A stretch of 64,000 bases of DNA, from contig JBAYUG010000003.1 in NCBI GenBank assembly GCA_041675325.1, positions 27,622 to 91,621 on the forward strand. The letters run 5' to 3'. Of the stretch, positions 17,377 through 25,419 are shown one piece after another. The notes beneath the pieces are model-generated. The model ran no database searches. It worked only from the letters and a program-made list of their open reading frames with translations, and was not told the DNA's origin. This DNA comes from CAIKZJ01 sp041675325 (GTDB lineage Bacteria; Bacteroidota; Ignavibacteria; Tepidaquicellales; Tepidaquicellaceae). Numbering within the stretch: the first letter of the stretch is position 1; each line of letters starts with the position of its first letter. The position numbers and the translations under genes were made by a program.

Positions 17377-17537
17377 CAGAATAGAAATAAAATAATTCTC
17401 TTATAATTATTCTAAACGGATGGAAAAATCTTAAAATAGTGTATAAAAATATCTCTTGTATTTATTTTAAATTATTATTAATTATTGCACAGTCGTAATT
17501 CCTCAAACATATTTTTATAAATTGAAATTTAAAACTT

Positions 17538-18467
17538 ATGGCTGTTACAAGAAAGTTACCTCATTCAGATTTTAGTCGCAACATCGCACTTAAAATTGCA
17601 TACATAAAGAAAGGATTAGTTGCACCCGCGGATTTAGCAATCACTCCACAAACTATCACAAAATTAAACGCGACGCAGCCGCTTTTTTCAAACAGGATGA
17701 ATAATAGAGCGTCCGCACTCGAAGCACAATCTTCCGCTACCGTTTTGAAAACGACGGCACAGGAAAAAACAAAAACAATTATTTCACATTTCATACAGGT
17801 TTTTAATCTCGGAGTTGAACGCGAAGATTATCCAAAGTCTGCACGTGCATTTTATAAACTCGATGTTAACTCAAACAGCGTACCGCCGCTTATCAAAGAA
17901 TCGGATATTATTTACTGGGGCGAACAGCTTATCACGGGCGAAGCCGCACGCATAGCTGATGGAGGCGAGAAGATGACGAATCCCACGATTGAAGTTGTTA
18001 TTAGCAAGTATGAAGATTTTATGACGCAGAATAATATTCAATCAACCATGAAGGATGCATACGATACAGCACAAGAACAAGTAAGCAGCATGCGCCCCGA
18101 TGTCGATGGTTTGATTTTGAAAATCTGGGATGAAGTGGAAACTTTTTATAATCAAGACCCGCCGCCCAGTAAGCGCCGCTACGCACGCGAATGGGGCGTC
18201 GCCTATGTCAGCACACAAAAAGCAACAATCACAGGCACAGTTACAAAAGCTGCCGATGACACTCCGCTTGCCGGCGTGAACGTTGCACTCATCGAATCCG
18301 AAGATATTGTTAAAACTGATTCAGACGGCAAATATAAACTCACGACAGTCTTCACCGGCGAAGGCACGCTGGAGTTTTCACTCGAAGGTTATGCGACGCA
18401 AATCTTCCCTGTTGAAATTCCGGAAGGCGGCTCACTCGTTAAAGACGTAGTGATGGCAACTGTTTAA
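17538..18467 (+). CDS. Orphan protein with C-terminal carboxypeptidase-regulatory-like domain
   Basis: 309 residues, no signal peptide. Residues 1-230 are helix-prone and unlike any family I can name; they contain a Gln/Ala/Thr-rich stretch (about 45-80) and an RRYAREWGVAYVS block. Residues about 232-309 (ATITGTVTKAADDTPLAGVNVALIE...TDSDGKYKLTTVFTGEGTLEFSLEGY) form a CarboxypepD_reg-like beta-sandwich, usually found in extracytoplasmic proteins. Such a domain without an export signal is odd. The gene stands alone, between the minisatellite plus a palindrome on one side and a palindrome/terminator on the other. Codon choice (CCG, GCA, CGC-rich) looks somewhat more GC-rich than its neighbours. 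No function assigned. Confidence 0.8.
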   Translation: MAVTRKLPHSDFSRNIALKIAYIKKGLVAPADLAITPQTITKLNATQPLFSNRMNNRASALEAQSSATVLKTTAQEKTKTIISHFIQVFNLGVEREDYPKSARAFYKLDVNSNSVPPLIKESDIIYWGEQLITGEAARIADGGEKMTNPTIEVVISKYEDFMTQNNIQSTMKDAYDTAQEQVSSMRPDVDGLILKIWDEVETFYNQDPPPSKRRYAREWGVAYVSTQKATITGTVTKAADDTPLAGVNVALIESEDIVKTDSDGKYKLTTVFTGEGTLEFSLEGYATQIFPVEIPEGGSLVKDVVMATV

Positions 18468-18484
18468 GAGGAAAAATAATTTTA

Positions 18485-18521
18485 TCACTCCTTCCCAGTT
18501 CCAAAATTTGGGAAGGAGTGA
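18485..18521. terminator. Bidirectional hairpin between convergent genes
   Basis: TCACTCCTTCCCA (18485-18497) and TGGGAAGGAGTGA (18509-18521) form a perfect 13-bp stem. On the minus strand it is followed by a T-rich run (complement of AAAAATAATTTTA). It lies between the convergent genes ending at 18467 and 18547 and probably ends both transcripts; it also belongs to the palindrome family of 17351-17376. Confidence 0.75.
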
Positions 18522-18546
18522 AAGCTTCATTTATACTGATGTGATT

Positions 18547-20937
18547 TTACTGGAATGATGTTACCTGAATTCCATTGTTGTGCAATTTTTCGAAAACGCA
18601 CTGAATGAAAGAACTTTTAATTTTCGTATGCCTGCTGATATCATTTACCCAGAAACTCAGCTCCCATTTCTGCTGACCATTTATGTAAGAAATAATATTA
18701 ATCTGTAGTTCCGAAATATTTTCTTTTACATCAGATTCCTGAATCGCATCGTTTACTATCTTAATGAAATCTTCATCCTTCATATCGGAAGTTATTTCAA
18801 CATTGAGTCTGTCCTTTCTTAGTTTATTATTTGAAGTCCAGTTAATAAGATTTTTTGAAATTAAATCTCCGTTGGGAATAATCAGCTCGGAACCTTCTTC
18901 CGAAGTTATGACCGATGACCTTAGACCAATAATTTTTACAGTACCTTCAATGCCTCCGAAATTAACAAAGTCTCCAACGCGGAAAGGTCTTTCCACAGCT
19001 ATGACAATACCTGATACAAGATTGTTGATTATATACTGAAGACCGAAACCGATACCGATACCGAGCGCGCTTACAAGAATTGTAATTTTATCAAGAGGTA
19101 ATCCCGAAACTGCAATCGCAAAAAGAAATCCTAGACCGACTATAAACAATCTTAGAATCAAAAGAATACCGCCTGCATTGCTGCGGTATGTAGCTTCCTG
19201 CGTTTCATCGTTTACTTCAATAACCTGCTTGATCATTCCTGAAATGTAGAATGAAAGGAAGAGTACCAGCGGAAAAAGCAGAAGTGAACTGAAACTGAAA
19301 ACAGTAGAGCCGACCGTTCTTGGCTCAGTCATAAAAGCAATAATCGAATCTGAGAAAAAAGCGTGAGTGTTCATTTCCTTCAGGTAAAAAGTGAGCCAGA
19401 TGAAAGATGCAATAACCACAAGAAGCCAGGTCAGCTTCGATTTGATTTTGCCGATATCCAGCTTTAATGAAGGATTGTGAACATCATAATAATTCGCAAT
19501 AACGTATATCAAATCCAACCCTGCATAAACTGCTATAGTCATGAAAATAGCCATGAAGAAAGAACTTATACCGCCCGATAAAAATATTTTGCTCAGCGAA
19601 ACATAACCTAAAATGTTCAGCACAAATCCCACAATCAAATGAACGATAAGAAATAAAAAAAGTGTCTTGATGAATGCTGAATTCCCGAAAGGTTTTTTTG
19701 AATAATCCATGAGTGCCTTTACGAGAAGCGCCGCAGGAATAATGCTCAGGAAATAAAATATCCTTTCATAGATGGTAGGTTCAAGAATAAAATCATTTAT
19801 TTTAATGAGTAAGTAAAATACAAATACAACTAAATATGTTATACGATATTTCCGTCTAATATATTTCCTGAATACTATGAAGCTGACTATTAATAAAGTA
19901 AGCAGAAGATTTACCTGCACAAGGATAACGGGGGGATATACAAACATGTAAATAGAAACTTTAAGCAGAATAAGGAACATAATAAGCCAGGGGAATTCAT
20001 TAATGTACTCAAGTTTAATATCTTTAAATCCATTGAGTTTTTTCCTGAGCCTGAAATTAACTATATAGAACAGAACAGAAACAAAACTAAATACAAAGAG
20101 CAGTCTTAAGAAAAGCTCGGAAGTCCAGGAATTTTTAAAATAAATTGTGAAAGAATTATAAACAAAGTTAAATGAATTAGATGCAACAGTCCCGAAGTCA
20201 GGGTAATCTTTATCGAACATATTCCATAAGTAAGGATGATTCTGTGTAACAACCTGTACATGCCAATTTAAAGATTTCCTTATCATAACTTCCTGACCTA
20301 TTGCTAAAGTAATTGCCAGCTCATTCCTTCTGTTCTCACTGACGGTAAGGTTTTGAATCTGTTTCAGGTTAATAGTTTTAATCGTATCGGCAGCATCCTT
20401 CAGAGATTTGAATTCGTCATTAAAAATATCTTTCAGGGAAGAGTCTGTTCCAATAACTTTAAGGAAGGACTTTTCATTTATAAGGGAAGCAAGAGAATAA
20501 CGGCTGACAAGCTCGGTTGATGAATTCTTAATGTCTTCGCTGTAGTCGTTGAGTTTAATCTTTAAGTTGAACACTCTCGATTCAAGGTCATTTATTTCTT
20601 TAAGACTAATATTCAGTTTATTTATCCGTACGACCTCCTGCATTAATTCCTGTATTTCCTTGTCAAGGTTTTGGAACTCTGCTTTCCATTTGACTGTATC
20701 AATTTTCTGAACTGACTTTATGAATAAATCATTTATGATGACGCTTGCTATTTGAATCCACTCGGCAGGTGTTTTGGCATCCGAAATCCCGAAATCATTA
20801 ATCTGCACTTTCGTACCAGAGGTTGTATCCTTATGTGTCTGTTTTGGAGCGAATGAAATCTGAGAATAGGATTCAGATGAAATGAGTAAGCACAAGAATG
20901 CGGTTAAAATAAGCCATTTAGAAATCATAATCTTCAT
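18547..20937 (-). CDS. Large MscS-family mechanosensitive channel
   Basis: 796 residues. Signal peptide (to about residue 25), then a roughly 220-residue periplasmic, helix-rich region (coiled-coil-like: EFQNLDKEIQELMQEVVRINKL), then around 10 membrane segments, and a C-terminal MscS domain. The pore-helix and beta-domain block reads SALGIGIGFGLQYIINNLVSG, followed by IVIAVERPFRVGDFV and GTVKIIGLRSSVI, with SEEGSELIIPNGDLIS. This is the MscK/MscM-like layout (large periplasmic part plus extra helices). The likely role is release of solutes on hypo-osmotic shock. The last residues sit before a bidirectional terminator. It is alone in its transcript direction except for the distant L,D-transpeptidase upstream. 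Confidence 0.93.
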   Translation of the reverse strand: MKIMISKWLILTAFLCLLISSESYSQISFAPKQTHKDTTSGTKVQINDFGISDAKTPAEWIQIASVIINDLFIKSVQKIDTVKWKAEFQNLDKEIQELMQEVVRINKLNISLKEINDLESRVFNLKIKLNDYSEDIKNSSTELVSRYSLASLINEKSFLKVIGTDSSLKDIFNDEFKSLKDAADTIKTINLKQIQNLTVSENRRNELAITLAIGQEVMIRKSLNWHVQVVTQNHPYLWNMFDKDYPDFGTVASNSFNFVYNSFTIYFKNSWTSELFLRLLFVFSFVSVLFYIVNFRLRKKLNGFKDIKLEYINEFPWLIMFLILLKVSIYMFVYPPVILVQVNLLLTLLIVSFIVFRKYIRRKYRITYLVVFVFYLLIKINDFILEPTIYERIFYFLSIIPAALLVKALMDYSKKPFGNSAFIKTLFLFLIVHLIVGFVLNILGYVSLSKIFLSGGISSFFMAIFMTIAVYAGLDLIYVIANYYDVHNPSLKLDIGKIKSKLTWLLVVIASFIWLTFYLKEMNTHAFFSDSIIAFMTEPRTVGSTVFSFSSLLLFPLVLFLSFYISGMIKQVIEVNDETQEATYRSNAGGILLILRLFIVGLGFLFAIAVSGLPLDKITILVSALGIGIGFGLQYIINNLVSGIVIAVERPFRVGDFVNFGGIEGTVKIIGLRSSVITSEEGSELIIPNGDLISKNLINWTSNNKLRKDRLNVEITSDMKDEDFIKIVNDAIQESDVKENISELQINIISYINGQQKWELSFWVNDISRHTKIKSSFIQCVFEKLHNNGIQVTSFQ

Positions 20938-21001
20938 AAGTTCGTTATATCTGTTAGTATATTGAATTAATAAGTAAAGAAGTATAAATATTGATTCAAT
21001 T

Positions 21002-21038
21002 AAAAGGGGAAAACGATAGCAGGATGCTAACGTTTTCC
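21002..21038 (-). terminator. Intrinsic terminator after the L,D-transpeptidase gene
   Basis: On the minus strand GGAAAACG (21038-21031) pairs with CGTTTTCC (21015-21008), with an inner TAGC/GCTA stem and a mismatch, followed by CCTTTT. It lies 33 bp after the stop of the gene ending at 21071. Confidence 0.75.
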
Positions 21039-21070
21039 TTAAAATAAAATGGCGTATTGAATAATATTAC

Positions 21071-22114
21071 CTAAAAACTCAGGTCGGAAATGTAATAACG
21101 TTCGTACTTTTTAAGATTCTTAATTACGTAATCCACGAGATTGGAAATTTTTTCATCGGTAAGCTCGCCTTTACCTTTTGCTTTAAATTCATTTGTCAGG
21201 TTTTCCTTCGTGGTCAAGGTAATAAGGTCTTCTTCATTCCATTTTAAATTAATGTTACCCTGATTGGAGTAGTTGTAAATATCGTTATAGAGTTCAACAA
21301 AAAGACCTTTATCATCTCTACCAATCGTATAAGTTTTATAAATAATTCTAACGGGAAACTTATCTATTTCTTCAAAATCATAAATCACACTTTTCTTGCT
21401 GTCAATCAAGTAAGTAAGATCTTTCGACTTAATAACACGTTTTAAAATGAACTCCTTCATCTTTGCAATATTGTCATTATCATTCCTTACGCATCCGTGC
21501 GAAAGATGGCGTTTCTCTGCGGTTAGAAGATGGTTCTTGTTCGTGCCATGAAAATATCTCAGTGAATTTTCATCGTAGTGAACAACGAAAAGTCCAAGCG
21601 GATTGCCCGGTCCCGGCGGTGTTGCGGGTAAATGTTCTTTTCCTTTTGCAGGATCTTTGTATGTCGGGTAATTCCTGATTCTGAACGCCTGAAATCTTCC
21701 GGTGTATGTTTTATCGGAAATGGTTCCAACAACGTTATTCCATGTATCAACGTAAGATGTGTCATTATTATCTATAAGAAATATATGCGAGCGGTATTCG
21801 GGGATATTAAGTTCCCAGAGAATTTTCATAGTATCACGAAGAAACTTTTCTGGAACAAAGTAATTAACTTTGAAATAGACGCCGCCTCCCGCTTCAATCG
21901 GTTTCTCAACTTGCTCAATACTTCTTTTATCTGTTATTTTATTAACGATGTCATCCGATATTAACGGAAAATGGTCAGTTAGAAAATCAGACAATGACTT
22001 ATCCGCACCATCAATACTTTCAGCTTCAATGTTTAAAGTATCAAAAGTCTGCGCACTTAAAAAAGAGGCAGTTACTAAGAATAAAGAAATAAGTAACAGA
22101 CGTAGTTTTTTCAT
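21071..22114 (-). CDS. L,D-transpeptidase (YkuD domain), secreted
   Basis: 347 residues with a signal peptide (MKKLRLLLISLFLVTASFLSAQ). The YkuD catalytic signature is present: HGTNK (about residues 190-194), then SHGCVRNDN with the nucleophile Cys and conserved His and Arg. A catalytic-domain start region GTISDKTYTG precedes it. It should cross-link or modify peptidoglycan in the periplasm by making L,D bonds. The Pro/Gly-rich linker PATPPGPGNPLG just before the active site is typical for this family. The gene is single, with its own terminator. Confidence 0.93.
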   Translation of the reverse strand: MKKLRLLLISLFLVTASFLSAQTFDTLNIEAESIDGADKSLSDFLTDHFPLISDDIVNKITDKRSIEQVEKPIEAGGGVYFKVNYFVPEKFLRDTMKILWELNIPEYRSHIFLIDNNDTSYVDTWNNVVGTISDKTYTGRFQAFRIRNYPTYKDPAKGKEHLPATPPGPGNPLGLFVVHYDENSLRYFHGTNKNHLLTAEKRHLSHGCVRNDNDNIAKMKEFILKRVIKSKDLTYLIDSKKSVIYDFEEIDKFPVRIIYKTYTIGRDDKGLFVELYNDIYNYSNQGNINLKWNEEDLITLTTKENLTNEFKAKGKGELTDEKISNLVDYVIKNLKKYERYYISDLSF

Positions 22115-22219
22115 TTAGATATTATAAATTAATTAATCTTAAATATATGAAACAAATATTTAGCGATATTGTTTCATAAAAACCAGAGTTCTGTGAAGAA
22201 AATATTTTCACAGAAAAGC

Positions 22220-23062
22220 TTAGAGAGTTTTTATAATTTTAACAAGAATCTTATTAAGTTCAGTGTGAGCATATCTTCTGTTGTTCTGTTCTTCCTTTTT
22301 CTTTTCATCAGCAGAACGCTTGTCTTCGAGCATTCTGTCAGCTATAAGGTCTCTGGTAATAAGTCCGATTGCTGAAAACTTAATCCCTGCATGGACTGAT
22401 GTAATGTTTTCGGGAGCAAGTGTATATCCGAGAACGTCAGAGCCTATATCCCTGTAGAATCTGGTCTCGGCTTCGGTTTCCGTCTGAGGTCCGATAATAC
22501 TTAAATAAACCGATTCATTAATTTTAACTTTATTCTCCTGGAATATCTTGTAAATTCTTTCAAACAGTTTACTGTCATAAGCATTGCTCATGTCAGGAAA
22601 GCGGATTCCAAGCTCGTTGTCATTTTCACCAATAAGAGGATTATCACCCATCAGGTTTATGTGGTCATAAATCAATGCAAGCTCGCCGCACTCGAACCTT
22701 GGGTTTAGATTGCCGACTTCATCAATTGAAAGAATTTTTTCTATTCCCAGTAAGCTCATAATGTATATAATGTGTCCGATATCACGCATCGAATATCCTT
22801 CGTAGAAAAAGAACCTGCCCTTGAAGATAAGAATATCGCGTGACCCTGCTTTAGCAAACAACAGTTTACCAATGTTCTCCTTTTCAACATTCTCGAATTT
22901 GGGAGGTATCTCTTTATAATCCAGCTTTTTAAGTACATTGATGCCGTATGGCAGTCCATAGTTTTCATCAATGATTAATGCAGCTTTTGGTTTAAGCTTA
23001 GCAGGTATGTTATGCTTAATGTACTTCACGGATTCGAGAATCCTTTTCCTTTGTTCAGTCAT
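22220..23062 (-). CDS. Degenerate paralogue of purine nucleoside phosphorylase
   Basis: 280 residues aligning along its whole length with the PNP encoded just upstream. Retained: KGRFFFYEGY (Arg and Tyr of the phosphate/sugar site), GPQTETEAE (the catalytic Glu region) and the overall order. Changed: the phosphate loop GTGLGG is IDENYGLP, the SHSG histidine loop is KENIG, the GRFH His is Phe, NACGA is IDEVGN, the VGMST sugar site is LGYTLA, and SIITD is GLITR. Nearly all phosphate-binding residues are lost, so phosphorolysis looks impossible. A pseudoenzyme, regulatory subunit or new substrate are options. A charged C-terminal tail (about 250-275, EDKRSADEKKKEEQNN) is extra. The gap to the functional PNP gene is 5 nt. 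Confidence 0.85.
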   Translation of the reverse strand: MTEQRKRILESVKYIKHNIPAKLKPKAALIIDENYGLPYGINVLKKLDYKEIPPKFENVEKENIGKLLFAKAGSRDILIFKGRFFFYEGYSMRDIGHIIYIMSLLGIEKILSIDEVGNLNPRFECGELALIYDHINLMGDNPLIGENDNELGIRFPDMSNAYDSKLFERIYKIFQENKVKINESVYLSIIGPQTETEAETRFYRDIGSDVLGYTLAPENITSVHAGIKFSAIGLITRDLIADRMLEDKRSADEKKKEEQNNRRYAHTELNKILVKIIKTL

Positions 23063-23067
23063 AATTC

Positions 23068-23865
23068 TTATAATTCAATTAATAATTTTTTAATTAAGTT
23101 AACGAGTTTCGGCTCAGCGATTGCGGCTGATTCAATTATATCCTTTATCTTTGCAACCTTTAAAGTATCCGGAAATCCGAGGTCAGTAATTATGGAGAGC
23201 CCGAGTGTTCTCATTCCGAGTTCTCTTGCGACGATTGCCTCGGGTATAGTTGACATTCCAACTGTATCCGCGCCAATTCTTTGCATAAGCCTGTATTCAG
23301 CCCGTGTTTCAAGGTTAGGTCCCTGAACAGATACATAACTTCCTTTTTTAATACTTATATTATTCTTTATTGCTGTGCGCTCAGCAAGTTCAATAAGCTC
23401 CTTATCGTAAATGAAACTTGCCTGACCGTCGTTTCTGATATTACCGTTAATCGGAGTTGCAAACTGCATGTTTATATGAGATGTCATTATCATCAGGTCG
23501 GCTTTATTCAGTTTATTGCTGACAGCACCGCAGGCATTTGAAATGATAATTGTTTTTACTCCTGCATACTTAAAAACATAAACCGGAAATGTTATGAGGT
23601 CATGATTGTATCCTTCATAAAAATGAAATCTGCCTGACATGGCAATAACATTCTTACCTGACAGCTTTCCGAGAATCAGTTTACCCGAGTGTGATTCAAC
23701 GGTTGAAACCGGGAAACCAGGGATATCCCTGTAATCTAACGTTTGTTCTATATCGATAAACTTCACAAGTCCGCCAAGCCCTGTTCCGAGAATTATTCCA
23801 ATCTCGTATTGATTGTCGTTGATTTCCTTTATGAAGTTATATGCATTTTCGTGTTTATTATTCAT
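23068..23865 (-). CDS. punA: Purine nucleoside phosphorylase (trimeric type)
   Basis: 265 residues, the usual length. It splits purine nucleosides with phosphate in purine salvage. Motifs: GIILGTGLGGL (phosphate loop), TVESHSGKLILG (His), MSGRFHFYEGY (Arg, His, Tyr), ISNACGA, VQGPNLETRAEYR (Glu for the base), VGMSTIPE (sugar site) and GLSIITDLGFP. The base-contacting residue after IIT is Asp rather than the Asn seen in human PNP, a form I recall from Bacteroidota homologues. It lies 3 nt downstream of divIVA and 5 nt upstream of its degenerate paralogue. Confidence 0.95.
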   Translation of the reverse strand: MNNKHENAYNFIKEINDNQYEIGIILGTGLGGLVKFIDIEQTLDYRDIPGFPVSTVESHSGKLILGKLSGKNVIAMSGRFHFYEGYNHDLITFPVYVFKYAGVKTIIISNACGAVSNKLNKADLMIMTSHINMQFATPINGNIRNDGQASFIYDKELIELAERTAIKNNISIKKGSYVSVQGPNLETRAEYRLMQRIGADTVGMSTIPEAIVARELGMRTLGLSIITDLGFPDTLKVAKIKDIIESAAIAEPKLVNLIKKLLIEL

Positions 23866-23868
23866 TTT

Positions 23869-24486
23869 CTATTTCTTTATCTCAAAACTTTCGTCGAATG
23901 TTCCCGGTCTATCGTTCTTAGGCGAAGACAGAGTAATATTTTTTAGTGGTTTAATGTCATTCTCAATGTCAAGGTCTGCGTCGTCTGAGTTAAAGTTTAA
24001 ACTCGTTACGGAAGAAAGGTCCATTGTAATAATTTTCCTGTTCTTAAAGAATTCATCCAGTTCGTTTAGCTTGTCTGTGAGGAAGTTTCTTAGGTCGTCG
24101 AAAGTTTTTTCGTTTTTCTGCTTTATACTTTCAAGCTCATGTTTCCTCGCGAGAATCTCGTCTTCAAGGTTGTGTTTTACGTTGCGTGCGTTGAGTTCAG
24201 CCTCGCGGACTATGAGTTCTGATTTTCTCTTAGCATTCTCGACTATCTGTTCACCAAGGTCCTGTGACTTTATGATAGCCCTCTGGAGGTTAAGTTCGTT
24301 TTCTTTATAGATATCAATATCCTGAAGAAGCGACTTAATGCGTTCCGCCTGATTTCTGTTCTCAACGATTAGTTTCTCATAATGATTGCTTACAGTTTCA
24401 AGAAATGCATCCACCTCATCTGTATCGTAACCCCTAAGCGACTTTTTAAAGTCTCTTTTCTTAATATCTTTTGAAGAAATAATCAT
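23869..24486 (-). CDS. divIVA: DivIVA domain protein
   Basis: 205 residues. The N-terminal membrane-binding domain matches DivIVA: ISSKDIKKRDFKKSLRGYD, then TDEVDAFLETVSNHYEKL. A long coiled coil follows (about residues 35-150) and an acidic, flexible tail. In Gram-positive bacteria DivIVA marks curved membranes and organises division or polar growth; in this lineage the role is not well known. It follows yggS by 25 nt, a neighbour pair also seen in the ylm-divIVA cluster of Firmicutes, and is followed by the PNP genes. Confidence 0.92.
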   Translation of the reverse strand: MIISSKDIKKRDFKKSLRGYDTDEVDAFLETVSNHYEKLIVENRNQAERIKSLLQDIDIYKENELNLQRAIIKSQDLGEQIVENAKRKSELIVREAELNARNVKHNLEDEILARKHELESIKQKNEKTFDDLRNFLTDKLNELDEFFKNRKIITMDLSSVTSLNFNSDDADLDIENDIKPLKNITLSSPKNDRPGTFDESFEIKK

Positions 24487-24511
24487 AATAGTATATGTTT
24501 AGTTTTTAATT

Positions 24512-25210
24512 TTAAATCAGATAATTCCTGCTGCCGAAAATTGCACTTCCAATTCTCAGCATGTTTGCGCCTTCTTCTATAGCTATCCTGTAGTCTGATG
24601 TCATGCCCATAGAAAGATATTCAAAAGTACCGAATGTAACCCTGAGGTCCATGTAAAGATTTCTCAGCATGCTGAAATTCTCTCTTATTATCTTTTCATC
24701 GTCAGTGAACATTCCAATAGTCATTAGACCTCTAAGCCTTACGTTTTCGAGTTTACTTATATCCTCGCAGAGATTCTTAGCGTCATATGGCTCGATGCCC
24801 GATTTCTGGTCTTCATTGCTTGTGTTGACCTGTATCAGAATATCTATAACCCTGTTGTGTCTTTTTGCTTGTTCATCTATAACCTGAGCAAGTTTAAAGC
24901 TGTCAACCGAATGTATCAAATGAACAAAATCAGCAATATACTTTACCTTATTAGACTGCAAATGTCCGACAAGATGCCATTTAATGTTTTTATCTTTTAA
25001 GTTATCGTATTTTGATTTTAATTCCTGAACCTTGTTTTCTCCGAAATCGAGATGCCCGAGTCCGTTAATGAAAGCAATATCGTTTTCAGGAAATGTTTTG
25101 CTGATTGCTACTAATGTTATTTCACTAAAATTTCTTCCGTATTCATAACATACTTTCCTGATATCAGCTAATAGAACGTCGTAATTTTCTTTAAGGTAGT
25201 CTTTATCCAT
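24512..25210 (-). CDS. yggS: YggS family PLP-binding protein (PLP homeostasis)
   Basis: 232 residues, typical length. Signature blocks: VAISKTFP (the PLP lysine), FGENKVQE, WHLVGHLQSNKVK, IHSVDS, IDILIQVNTS, GLMTIG and the C-terminal LSMGMTSDYRIAIEEGANMLRIGSAIFG. A single-domain alanine-racemase-fold protein that binds pyridoxal phosphate and controls B6 balance, without known catalysis. It heads the yggS-divIVA-PNP-PNP-like cluster on the minus strand. Confidence 0.95.
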   Translation of the reverse strand: MDKDYLKENYDVLLADIRKVCYEYGRNFSEITLVAISKTFPENDIAFINGLGHLDFGENKVQELKSKYDNLKDKNIKWHLVGHLQSNKVKYIADFVHLIHSVDSFKLAQVIDEQAKRHNRVIDILIQVNTSNEDQKSGIEPYDAKNLCEDISKLENVRLRGLMTIGMFTDDEKIIRENFSMLRNLYMDLRVTFGTFEYLSMGMTSDYRIAIEEGANMLRIGSAIFGSRNYLI

Positions 25211-25419
25211 AACTTTAAAAAATATGCTTATTATAGATAAAATTCAATATTATTGGAATTACCTGAATTTCTGATTTATTTATCTGCATTTACAAAACTT
25301 GAAACAGAAATAAAACATCTATTTCCATATCGGATTTATTTTTATTTCATTTAACATTTCCTATTCGGCTGAAAATATTTACATTTGCAGAATTGATTTT
25401 TATTAATTTACAGAATCAC

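Noticed and set aside
23813..24310. Plus-strand ORF of 165 codons, Ser/Phe-rich
   Set aside because: It is the antisense of the coiled-coil part of divIVA, a common artefact of repeated Glu/Lys codons.
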